A DNA stretch of 13,469 bases from positions 1-13,469 of the forward strand of contig JAICPP010000072.1 in the NCBI GenBank assembly GCA_025929805.1. Direction: 5' to 3'. The notes under the pieces were generated by a model. It ran no database searches. It was not told the DNA's origin and saw nothing but the letters and a program-made list of their open reading frames with translations. Shown piece after piece: positions 1 to 6,466 of the stretch. Within the stretch, counting starts at the first letter, position 1, and each line of letters starts with the position of its first letter. The position numbers and the translations under genes are program-made. Source of the stretch: Gemmatimonadales bacterium. GTDB lineage: Bacteria > Gemmatimonadota > Gemmatimonadetes > Gemmatimonadales > GWC2-71-9.

Positions 1-1018
1 CCAGATACTGACGAAAGACTTCTCCGGGATTCCGGGCAGCGATCTCATCACCTTGGCCGCTGGCGCCGAGCTCCCGCTCCAGGGCAGAGCGAAAGTGCTC
101 GGTCACCGGCACCACGCGCTCGGTAATGCTGAGCGTGCGAATCAGCTCCGCCAGTCGTCGCCGGTACCGGCGCAGTGCGGCGAGCCGGTTCTCCAGCAAC
201 GTGGTCCGGGTTACCTCGTTCGTGACGAACGGGTTCCCATCGCGATCACCGCCGATCCACGATCCAAATTGGAAGAACGAAGGGACTCGAAACTCTTCCT
301 GGGGATAGGACTGAGCGAGTGCCCGCTCCAGCTTGTCCAGCAGGTCGGGAACCGCGTCGAACAGGGTTTCATTGAAGAAGTGGAGTCCCCAGAAGACTTC
401 CTGGGGCACCGTGGGTTTGGCGAGGCGCAGCTCGCCCGTGGCCCACAGCAGCTCGATCTCGTTTTGCAGGCCGACTATGAGGGCTTGCCGCTCACGCGGC
501 GTCCACCGGGGAGACTCGAGGTCGACCAGGCGCCGGTAAATCCTCCGGTGCTTCTCCAAAACCGTGACCCGTTTGGCCTCGGTAGGATGGGCGGTGATGA
601 CGGGCCTGACCCGCAATACTTCCAGGAGCTCCCGAATCTCTCCGGCCGGGACGCCACTCGCCGCCGCGCTGCTGATGACTTGGGCAAAGGTTCCGCGAAC
701 CTGCTCATACCCCCGCTCGGCCTCGACCTGCCGGCGCCGCCGCATCGCCGCATTCTGCTCCGCGATGCTCAACAGCTGGAACCAGAGTCCTTGTACCTGG
801 AGGGTCCGAGCCAGCAGTTCCGGGCTCAGCCCGGCGGGGGGGCGCTCGCCCCGCAGCACCGACTCCACTTCAGGCTGGCGCTCGCGTATCAGGGTCAGCA
901 GCAGGCCCGACAGGAGCTCGACGACTTCATTGGCATACGCGGCCGCGCTGGCCGCGGCGGGATCAGCCGATTCGGGGAGGGAAACCGCCGAGAACGGCTC
1001 GAGCAGCGTCTGGGTCAC
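1..1018 (-). CDS. ppc: Phosphoenolpyruvate carboxylase, N-terminal 339 residues (cut by window edge)
   Basis: Carboxylates phosphoenolpyruvate with bicarbonate to oxaloacetate, the CO2-fixing step of the serine cycle; cytoplasmic. The reading frame on the minus strand opens with GTG at 1018 (protein start MTQTLLEPFSAV) and runs off the left edge, so only about a third of the usual 880-930 residues is present. Two signatures are visible: TAHPTEAKR at residues 142-150, with the catalytic His at 144, and SWIGGDRDGNP at 253-263, the phosphate/PEP-binding loop. The spacing between them is normal for the family. The GTG start overlaps the hprA stop as GTGA, implying translational coupling and membership in the serine-cycle operon. 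The ribosome-binding site is weak. The regulatory C-terminal half, including the QNTG end, lies outside, so allosteric type cannot be judged. Identity is secure; the operon role is inferred from neighbours. Confidence 0.95.
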   Translation of the reverse strand, partial: MTQTLLEPFSAVSLPESADPAAASAAAYANEVVELLSGLLLTLIRERQPEVESVLRGERPPAGLSPELLARTLQVQGLWFQLLSIAEQNAAMRRRRQVEAERGYEQVRGTFAQVISSAAASGVPAGEIRELLEVLRVRPVITAHPTEAKRVTVLEKHRRIYRRLVDLESPRWTPRERQALIVGLQNEIELLWATGELRLAKPTVPQEVFWGLHFFNETLFDAVPDLLDKLERALAQSYPQEEFRVPSFFQFGSWIGGDRDGNPFVTNEVTRTTLLENRLAALRRYRRRLAELIRTLSITERVVPVTEHFRSALERELGASGQGDEIAARNPGEVFRQYL

Positions 1019-1989
1019 ACGACCCGATCGCGCAGCGGCGCACCGCTGAAGAAGAGCCGCAGATTCTCGACCGCCCTCCGACCCATGGCGATGCGGGTCT
1101 CTTGGGTGGCGCTGCCGAGGTGGGGCAGCAGCACCACGTTCTCCATGGTGAGCAGTTCGGGGGTGATCTCCGGCTCCCGTTCGTACACATCGAGGCCGGC
1201 ACCGGCGATGGTACCATCGCCGAGGGCCTCCACCAATGCCGCCTCATCGACCACATCGCCCCGCGCCGTATTGATGAGAAACGCGCTGCGCCGCATGCGG
1301 GCCAGGCGTTCCCGATTCATTAGGTGCCGGGTCTCCGGCGTAGCGGGGCAATGGAGCGAGACGAAGTCGGCCTCGTCCAGTACCTGCTCGAGTGTCTCTC
1401 TCGGCTCGGCGCCCAGGGCGGCGGCCTCCGCTGCGGAAGGAGGATACGGATCGTGGAAGATGACCCTCATGCCGAACCCGTGGTGGGTCCGGCGGGCCAC
1501 GGCGCGGGCGATTCGACCCATGCCGACCAATCCCAGCGTCTTTCCGCTCACCTCGGTTCCCAGCATGTGCGTCGGGCGCCAACCGGTCCAGGCTCCGCAG
1601 CGGACGTGACGTTCCCCTTCCCCGGCCCGGCGGCTAACCATGAGCAATAAAGTCACCGCGATATCCGCGGTGGCTTCGGTCAGCACATCGGGGGTATTGG
1701 ACACTGCCAGCCCTCGCGCCTTGGCGGCAGCAGTATCGATGTGATTGAAGCCCACCCCAAAGTTGGCCAGCATACGCGCCCGCAGCGGCTCGACCGCCAA
1801 CACCTCGCTGGTAAGCCGGTCGGTGACGGTACAGAGCACCGCGTCGGCCCCGCGGAGCGCGTCCTGAAGGCCCGCCGCCCCGAGCGGGCGATCGTCGCGA
1901 CTGAGCTTCGCCTCGAAATCGCGGCTCAGCTCTTCCTCTACGATGCCCGGGAGCCGCCGAGTAACCACAACGGTGGGGCGTGCCGTCAC
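1015..1989 (-). CDS. hprA: Hydroxypyruvate reductase / glyoxylate reductase (D-2-hydroxyacid dehydrogenase family)
   Basis: Reduces hydroxypyruvate to D-glycerate in the serine cycle; may also reduce glyoxylate. The 324 residues have normal family length. The N-terminal catalytic domain carries NFGVGFNHID (76-85), typical of the GRHPR/GyaR branch. The Rossmann motif GMGRIA lies at 156-161. Catalytic residues are Arg243 (in NTARGDVVDE), Glu272 and His290 (in PHLGSAT). The second beta strand ends in Asp180 (VIFHDP); an acidic residue here usually favours NADH over NADPH, so the enzyme probably consumes NADH. This is an inference from the fold, not a measurement. The GTG start at 1989 overlaps the mtkB stop as GTGA, and the stop overlaps the ppc start the same way. 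Substrate choice between hydroxypyruvate and glyoxylate is set by context: sgaA and gck, just upstream and across the promoter, make and use its substrate and product. Confidence 0.9.
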   Translation of the reverse strand: MTARPTVVVTRRLPGIVEEELSRDFEAKLSRDDRPLGAAGLQDALRGADAVLCTVTDRLTSEVLAVEPLRARMLANFGVGFNHIDTAAAKARGLAVSNTPDVLTEATADIAVTLLLMVSRRAGEGERHVRCGAWTGWRPTHMLGTEVSGKTLGLVGMGRIARAVARRTHHGFGMRVIFHDPYPPSAAEAAALGAEPRETLEQVLDEADFVSLHCPATPETRHLMNRERLARMRRSAFLINTARGDVVDEAALVEALGDGTIAGAGLDVYEREPEITPELLTMENVVLLPHLGSATQETRIAMGRRAVENLRLFFSGAPLRDRVV

Positions 1990-2900
1990 TTCACGCCGAC
2001 CGTCTTGCGGGAGGATCGCTTCGTCAGCGCCGCCGCCACTGTGGAGCCCAGTTCAGCGGGACTGGGGGCGACCGTGAGGCCGGCGGAGCGCATAATCTCC
2101 GCCTTTTCGGCGGCAGTATCCCCGAAGGCCGAAATGATCGCGCCAGCATGGCCCATGCGGCGACCCTTGGGCGCGGTCAACCCGGCCACATAACCGATGA
2201 CCGGCTTGCTCATGTTTTCCTTGACGAACACCGCCGCCTCGGCCTCCTGCGGCCCCCCGATCTCGCCGATCATCATGACGGCTTCGGTCTCGGGGTCTTC
2301 CTCAAAGAGCTTGAGCATGTCCACGAAGGAGCTGCCATTGATGGGATCGCCCCCGATGCCGACGCTGGTCGTTTGCCCAATGCCCAATGCGTTCATCTGG
2401 GCGGCAGCCTCGTATCCCAGAGTGCCGGAACGGGTCACCAATCCGACCTTACCTCGCGAGTAGATATGACCCGGCATGATCCCCAGCATGGCCTTGCCCG
2501 CGCTGATGATGCCAGCGCAGTTAGGACCAATCAGGGTCGTGCGCCGCTCCTTCGGGAACCGGAAGAGGTAGCGCTTGACCATCATCATGTCCTGCGCCGG
2601 TATGCCATCGGTGATGGTGCAGATGAGCCGAATGCCTGCGTTGGCGGCCTCCATGATCGAATCGGCGCAGAAGGCGGCCGGCACGAAGATGATGCTGGCT
2701 GTGGCACCCGTCGCTCGTACCGCCTCCTTTACCGTGTTGAAAACAGGGCGATCCAGATGGCGGTTGCCGCCTTTGCCGGGCGTGACACCGCCCACGATGT
2801 TGGTACCGTAGGCGATCATCTCCTTGGCATGAAACGTCGCTTTGTCACCCGTGAAGCCCTGCACGATGACACGAGTGGTTTCGTCGATGAGAATGCTCAT
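1986..2900 (-). CDS. mtkB: Malate-CoA ligase (malate thiokinase), alpha subunit
   Basis: With MtkA, activates malate to malyl-CoA using ATP, feeding malyl-CoA lyase. The 304 residues form the CoA-binding and ligase domains of the SucD/MtkB family. The N-terminal CoA-binding fold has VQGFTGDKATFHAKEMI (13-29) and GGVTPGKGG (37-45). Later come GPNCAG (125-130), the SRSGTLG-type loop (TRSGTLGYE, 156-164), GEIGG (212-216) and GHAGAII (250-256), where His251 is the phosphorylated catalytic residue. The FHAKEMIAYG wording and the GMGHAGAIISA region recall methylotroph MtkB more than SucD, but the families are close. Presence of sgaA, mcl and hprA decides for malate over succinate. The ATG at 2900 overlaps the mtkA stop as ATGA, so the two subunits are probably made in step. 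The last residues (KRSSRKTVGVK) are a basic tail of no known role. Confidence 0.88.
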   Translation of the reverse strand: MSILIDETTRVIVQGFTGDKATFHAKEMIAYGTNIVGGVTPGKGGNRHLDRPVFNTVKEAVRATGATASIIFVPAAFCADSIMEAANAGIRLICTITDGIPAQDMMMVKRYLFRFPKERRTTLIGPNCAGIISAGKAMLGIMPGHIYSRGKVGLVTRSGTLGYEAAAQMNALGIGQTTSVGIGGDPINGSSFVDMLKLFEEDPETEAVMMIGEIGGPQEAEAAVFVKENMSKPVIGYVAGLTAPKGRRMGHAGAIISAFGDTAAEKAEIMRSAGLTVAPSPAELGSTVAAALTKRSSRKTVGVK

Positions 2901-4123
2901 GACTGTCCATTACCTCCGAGATGCCCACCCGAGACTCGGGACCGCACCGGTGACTGACGTGACTCGTTGAGTGCCTTGACCACCCGATCGGCGGCCTCCG
3001 AGAGAGAATCCGCCGTGATGATGGGGAGCCCGCTTTCCTTGATGATCCGCCGGCCTTCCTGGACGTTGGTTCCGGCCAACCGGACCACCAGCGGGATTTC
3101 CAGCTGGCTTTCCCGGGCGGCCTGGACCACGCCCTGGGCTACCCAATCACACCGGTTGATGCCGGCGAAGATGTTGACCAGAATCGCCCCGATCTTCGAG
3201 TCGGAAAGCACCAGTCGAAACGCCGCGGCCACCCGGTCCGGCGAAGCACCGCCGCCCACATCGAGGAAGTTGGCCGGGTGACCTCCGGCGTGTTTGATCA
3301 TGTCCATCGTGGTCATGGCGAGTCCAGCACCGTTGATGATGCACCCGATGTCGCCATCCAGGGCCACGTAGTTGAGGCCAAATTCCGCCGCCTGAGCCTC
3401 ACGCGGGTCCTCCTCCGCGTAGTCCCGCAATTCGCTGACACTGGGCCGACGGAACATGGCGTTGTCGTCGAACGTCATCTTGCAATCGAGTGCGAGCACC
3501 TGGCCGTCGCGGGTGACCACCAGCGGGTTGATCTCGACCATGGTGGCGTCCAGGTCGCGGAACGCGCGATACGCCCCGAGCAGCGTGGTGACCGCGCGGC
3601 TCACCTGGGCCGGCGCCAGCCCGAGCCCGAATGCGATTTCCCGCGCCTGAAAGGCACTCATGCCGATCGCAGGCTCGACCACCTCACGCAGAATGGAGTC
3701 GGGTGCGGTCTTTGCAATCTCCTCGATCTCCATCCCGCCCTGCGGATGAGCCACGATCATGATGCGCTCCGTTTTTCGGTCCAGCACCAGGCCCAGGTAG
3801 AGCTCCCGCTCGATGGGAACAGCGGCCTCCACATAAAGGCGGTGAACCACCCTCCCCTCCGGGCCGGTCTGGTGAGTCACCAGTCGAGTCCCCAGGAGGG
3901 CCTTGGCAGCCTGGCGCACCTCGTCTTCGCTGGAGCAGAGTTTGATTCCCCCGGCCTTGCCCCGAGCCCCGGAATGGATCTGCGCCTTGACTGCCCAACG
4001 TGCGCCTCCGATTTCCGAGGCCCGATAGACGGCCTGCTCCGGGCTGTATGCTACGCCGCCCCGGGGAATCGCAACGCCAAAGCCGGCGAGGAGCTCCTTG
4101 GCCTGGTACTCGTGAATGTCCAT
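2897..4123 (-). CDS. mtkA: Malate-CoA ligase (malate thiokinase), beta subunit
   Basis: ATP-grasp partner of MtkB; carries nucleotide binding and the malate pocket. The 408 residues begin with the family hallmark MDIHEYQAKELL. Visible motifs are VKAQIHSGARGKAGG (45-59), VEINPL (196-201), the INGAGLAM segment (263-270), LDVGGGA (287-293) and VRLAGTN (347-353). The conserved core ends near residue 386 and is followed by about 20 extra residues rich in Ser, Arg and Gly. The DNA for this tail contains a GACTCG-type repeat and the palindrome CCCGAGACTCGGG, so the tail looks like a repeat that has moved into the gene end. SucC is the main alternative; gene context favours malate. Unlike other junctions of this operon there is a 92-base gap upstream of its ATG, with only a weak GGA ribosome-binding site. 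Its stop overlaps the mtkB start as ATGA. Confidence 0.88.
   Translation of the reverse strand: MDIHEYQAKELLAGFGVAIPRGGVAYSPEQAVYRASEIGGARWAVKAQIHSGARGKAGGIKLCSSEDEVRQAAKALLGTRLVTHQTGPEGRVVHRLYVEAAVPIERELYLGLVLDRKTERIMIVAHPQGGMEIEEIAKTAPDSILREVVEPAIGMSAFQAREIAFGLGLAPAQVSRAVTTLLGAYRAFRDLDATMVEINPLVVTRDGQVLALDCKMTFDDNAMFRRPSVSELRDYAEEDPREAQAAEFGLNYVALDGDIGCIINGAGLAMTTMDMIKHAGGHPANFLDVGGGASPDRVAAAFRLVLSDSKIGAILVNIFAGINRCDWVAQGVVQAARESQLEIPLVVRLAGTNVQEGRRIIKESGLPIITADSLSEAADRVVKALNESRQSPVRSRVSGGHLGGNGQS
2928..2968. repeat. GACTCG-type repeat within the 3' end of mtkA
   Basis: This stretch holds the perfect 13-base palindrome CCCGAGACTCGGG (2928-2940), followed by GGTGACTGACGTGACTCGTT on the plus strand. 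The second part matches, apart from a two-base difference, the repeat in the 3' end of mcl (4231-4256). It encodes the extra C-terminal residues of MtkA. There is no T-tract, so it is not a standard terminator. Confidence 0.55.
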
Positions 4124-4159
4124 GGTCGATCCAGAAAGCGGAGATCAGGGTATGAAATG

Positions 4160-4187
4160 GTCGCGAGTCGCATGTCGCGAGTCGCGA
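4160..4187. repeat. Short tandem repeat in the mcl-mtkA gap, with inverted partner in the mcl 3' end
   Basis: In the 92-base gap (4124-4215) the 12-mer GTCGCGAGTCGC occurs twice, at 4160-4171 and 4174-4185, with a period of 14. The 10-mer CGAGTCGCGA at 4178-4187 is exactly complementary to TCGCGACTCG at 4231-4240 inside the end of mcl. The two could pair as a hairpin with a loop of about 43 bases in the mRNA between mcl and mtkA. The 7-mer GAACGAA also occurs twice (4186-4192, 4206-4212). I see no convincing promoter in the gap. A role in RNA stability or partial termination is possible but unproven. Confidence 0.65.
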
Positions 4188-4215
4188 ACGAATCCGTGGA
4201 AATCCGAACGAAACA

Positions 4216-5193
4216 CTAAGAGACGCCCACTCGCGACTCGTGACTGGTGACTCGTGTCCTTTGCTTAATAACCGTATCCATATCCACGACAACCCGCGCC
4301 ATCCGCGCCGATGCAGCATCGATCATTCTTCCATCGAGCTGGGCCGCGCCTCGGCCTTCCCGCGCCGCCTGCTCCAAGGCCTCCAGAATGCGCCGGGCCC
4401 GGTCGACTTCGGGTTCCGGTGGAGTGAATACCTCGTTCGCGAGTGCGATCTGGGATGGATGGATCGCCCATTTTCCCTCGATGCCGAGGGCGGCACCCCG
4501 ACGCGCGGCCGCGCGGTAACCCTCCGGGTCCTTGAAGTCTCCGAACGGGCCATCGATGGCGCGGAGCCCGTAAGCCCGGCAGGCGACAACCATGCGGGAT
4601 AGCGCGGCGTGCCACTGATCGCCGGGATAGTCGGGATTGAGGCCGCCGATGTTGACCGTGCGCGCCCGGCAGCTCGCGGCATAGTCGGCCACCCCGAAAT
4701 GCATGGCCTCGAGCCGCCGGCTCGACTGGGCAATGGCCTCGACGTTGGCCATTCCGAGCGCCGTCTCGATCAGGACATCGATTCCCACGCGATGAGGGAT
4801 TCGCTTTGCTTCCTCGATCTGGGTGAGCAGCGCGTCTACCAGATACACATCTGCGGGAACCCCGACCTTGGGGATGAGGATGACGTCAAGCCGATGGCCG
4901 GCCTGCTCCACCACATCCACCACGTCACGATACATGTAGTGAGTATCGATGCCGTTGATGCGGACACAGATCGTCTTGCCCCGCTCCCGCCAATCGAATT
5001 CCAGCAGCGCGGCAATGACGTTCAGTCGGGCCTGGGCCTTGTCGGCCGGAGCGACAGCGTCCTCCAGGTCCAGGAAGATGTAGTCCGCATCGCCCTCCAG
5101 CGCCTTCCGGAACATCCCTGGCTGAGAGCCGGGAACGGCCAGCTCACTCCGCTGCAGCCGGGCCTGGACCGGCTCGTAGCGAGTGTGACTCAT
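4216..5193 (-). CDS. mcl: L-malyl-CoA lyase (HpcH/HpaI, CitE-like family)
   Basis: Cleaves malyl-CoA to acetyl-CoA and glyoxylate, closing the serine cycle; acts on the MtkAB product. The 325-residue TIM-barrel protein shows RSELAVPGS (15-23), LDLEDAV (41-47) with metal/substrate acidic residues, CVRINGIDTHYMYRDV (76-91) with the CoA/substrate Arg, LIPKVGVP (106-113), IETALGMANVEAI (142-154), FGVADYAAS (166-174), GPFGDF (215-220) and KWAIHPSQI (241-249). These are very close to methylotroph malyl-CoA lyase, so identity is strong. A beta-methylmalyl-CoA activity is also known in this family and cannot be excluded. The final residues (about 312-325, RTRVTSHESRVGVS) lie beyond the normal end and are encoded by a GACTCG-type repeat. 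The ATG at 5193 overlaps the sgaA stop as ATGA. Confidence 0.93.
   Translation of the reverse strand: MSHTRYEPVQARLQRSELAVPGSQPGMFRKALEGDADYIFLDLEDAVAPADKAQARLNVIAALLEFDWRERGKTICVRINGIDTHYMYRDVVDVVEQAGHRLDVILIPKVGVPADVYLVDALLTQIEEAKRIPHRVGIDVLIETALGMANVEAIAQSSRRLEAMHFGVADYAASCRARTVNIGGLNPDYPGDQWHAALSRMVVACRAYGLRAIDGPFGDFKDPEGYRAAARRGAALGIEGKWAIHPSQIALANEVFTPPEPEVDRARRILEALEQAAREGRGAAQLDGRMIDAASARMARVVVDMDTVIKQRTRVTSHESRVGVS
4231..4256. repeat. GACTCG-type repeat within the 3' end of mcl
   Basis: The plus strand reads TCGCGACTCGTGACTGGTGACTCGTG with three GACT(C/G) units. It supplies the last residues of Mcl, outside the conserved barrel, and its first ten bases are complementary to the tandem repeat in the following gap. 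A closely similar segment lies in the 3' end of mtkA. Confidence 0.6.
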
Positions 5194-6449
5194 CGGGAAG
5201 CGCCGGCGGCTGCCTTCTTGGGTGTGGCCGCTGCGGGCTGGGCGTCAGGGGCGCGCGGGGGGAAATCGCGCTGGTCCAGCGGGCTCGCCGTGCTCCGCCA
5301 ATACTCCTGTGCCGCCGCGACTCCCTTCCCCAGCTCGACCTTGATTCCCACATCCCGCATTGCCATCTCCACCCCCGCGATCCCGCCTAACAGCATCAGC
5401 TCGTTCAGGTCCCCCAGATGACCAATGCGGAAGAGCTTGCCCGCCATGCGGGCCAATCCTGCACCGAGGGCAAGGTCGTAACGCCGGTAGGCGACGTCGA
5501 TGACCTCGGCTCCATTGAATCCTGCCGGCACCATGATGGCGGTGACCGTATCCGAGTGCCACTTAGGCGCGCGGGCACATAGCTCCAAACCCCAGGCCTT
5601 CACCGCCCGACGGGTGCCTTCAGCGAGGCGATGATGCCGGGCGAACACGTTGTCCAAACCCTCCTCCAGGAGCATCCCGATCGATTCACGCAATCCGTAC
5701 AGCATGGGGAGTGACGGCGTGTAGGGGAAATATCCGCTTGCGTTGGCCTTTCTCATGTCACCGAAGTCGAAGAACACCCGGGGTAGCTTGGCCTGGTCAT
5801 AGAGGGCTAGCGCCTTCTGGCTGGCGCACACGATGCCGAGGCCCGCTGGAAGCATCAGGCCCTTCTGGGAACCGGTCACCGCAAGGTCCACTCCCCACTC
5901 GTCCATCCGGAAATCGATGCTCGCTATCGAGCTGACCCCATCCACCATCAGAAGCGCCGGATGCCTGGTGTCGTTCAGTGCCCGGCGCATGCCGGCCACA
6001 TCGCTGGTGACTCCGGTGGCGGTTTCGTTGTGGGTGAAAAGCACTGCCTTGATCCGGTGAGCCCGGTCGGCAGCGAGGGCCTCCTGATAACGCTCCACCG
6101 GTGCACCCTCACCCCACTCGACATCGAGTATTTCGACATCGAGCCCCATCCGCTGAGCCATGTCGATCCAGAGATGGCTGAACATCCCGAACCGGGCGGC
6201 GATTACCTTGTCCCCGGGAGAAAGCGTGTTGGAGAGAGATGCCTCCCACGCGCCGGTACCGCTGGCGGGGAAGATGAACGCCTGGCCTGAACGAGTCTTG
6301 AAGATTTTCTTCAACTCCTCGAAGAGCGGCGTAGCCAGCGAGGGGAAATCGGAAGAGCGGTGATCCTCCATGGCCCGGTGCATAGCCCGGAGGACACGAT
6401 CGGGCACGTTGGTGGGCCCGGGTACAAAGAGGAAGTTGCGGCCGGCCAT
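5190..6449 (-). CDS. sgaA: Serine-glyoxylate aminotransferase (class V, PLP-dependent)
   Basis: Transfers the amino group of serine to glyoxylate, giving hydroxypyruvate and glycine; this links serine supply to the rest of the cycle. The 419 residues start MAGRNFLFVPGPTNVP, the usual opening of this family. SGTGAWEASLSNTL (63-76) forms the PLP phosphate region, Asp170 in MVDGVSS (168-174) contacts the pyridine nitrogen, and Lys196 in GSQKGLMLP (193-201) forms the Schiff base. The core ends near residue 385; the remaining 35 residues are a Pro/Ala/Lys-rich tail not expected in the family. It is the first gene of the minus-strand operon. The ATG at 6449 is preceded by a good ribosome-binding site, and the stop overlaps mcl as ATGA. 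Alanine-glyoxylate or other class V activity is possible, but serine-cycle neighbours make this assignment firm. Confidence 0.93.
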   Translation of the reverse strand: MAGRNFLFVPGPTNVPDRVLRAMHRAMEDHRSSDFPSLATPLFEELKKIFKTRSGQAFIFPASGTGAWEASLSNTLSPGDKVIAARFGMFSHLWIDMAQRMGLDVEILDVEWGEGAPVERYQEALAADRAHRIKAVLFTHNETATGVTSDVAGMRRALNDTRHPALLMVDGVSSIASIDFRMDEWGVDLAVTGSQKGLMLPAGLGIVCASQKALALYDQAKLPRVFFDFGDMRKANASGYFPYTPSLPMLYGLRESIGMLLEEGLDNVFARHHRLAEGTRRAVKAWGLELCARAPKWHSDTVTAIMVPAGFNGAEVIDVAYRRYDLALGAGLARMAGKLFRIGHLGDLNELMLLGGIAGVEMAMRDVGIKVELGKGVAAAQEYWRSTASPLDQRDFPPRAPDAQPAAATPKKAAAGASR

Positions 6450-6457
6450 GGTGGGGA

Positions 6458-6466
6458 TCCTCTTCT
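6458..6466 (-). promoter_or_regulatory. Ribosome-binding site of sgaA
   Basis: Minus strand reads AGAAGAGGA, then eight bases to the ATG at 6449. It is the strongest Shine-Dalgarno match in the operon, as expected for the lead gene, and fixes the sgaA start. Confidence 0.7.

Noticed and set aside
53..1609. 518-codon open frame on the plus strand
   Set aside because: It is antisense to ppc and hprA, which have clear catalytic motifs. Its product has no recognisable domain and is rich in residues typical of antisense GC-rich frames.
2928..2940. Palindrome CCCGAGACTCGGG as a terminator
   Set aside because: It is inside the mtkA coding end, has no T-tract on either strand, and mtkB starts just downstream in the same operon.
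1986..4123. Reading mtkAB as succinyl-CoA synthetase (sucCD)
   Set aside because: The families are close, but the genes sit between mcl and hprA in a serine-cycle operon, and sequence details recall malate thiokinase. A phylogeny would settle it.
4160..4256. CRISPR-like array
   Set aside because: Units are only 10-12 bases with a 14-base period and no spacers of useful length; no cas genes.
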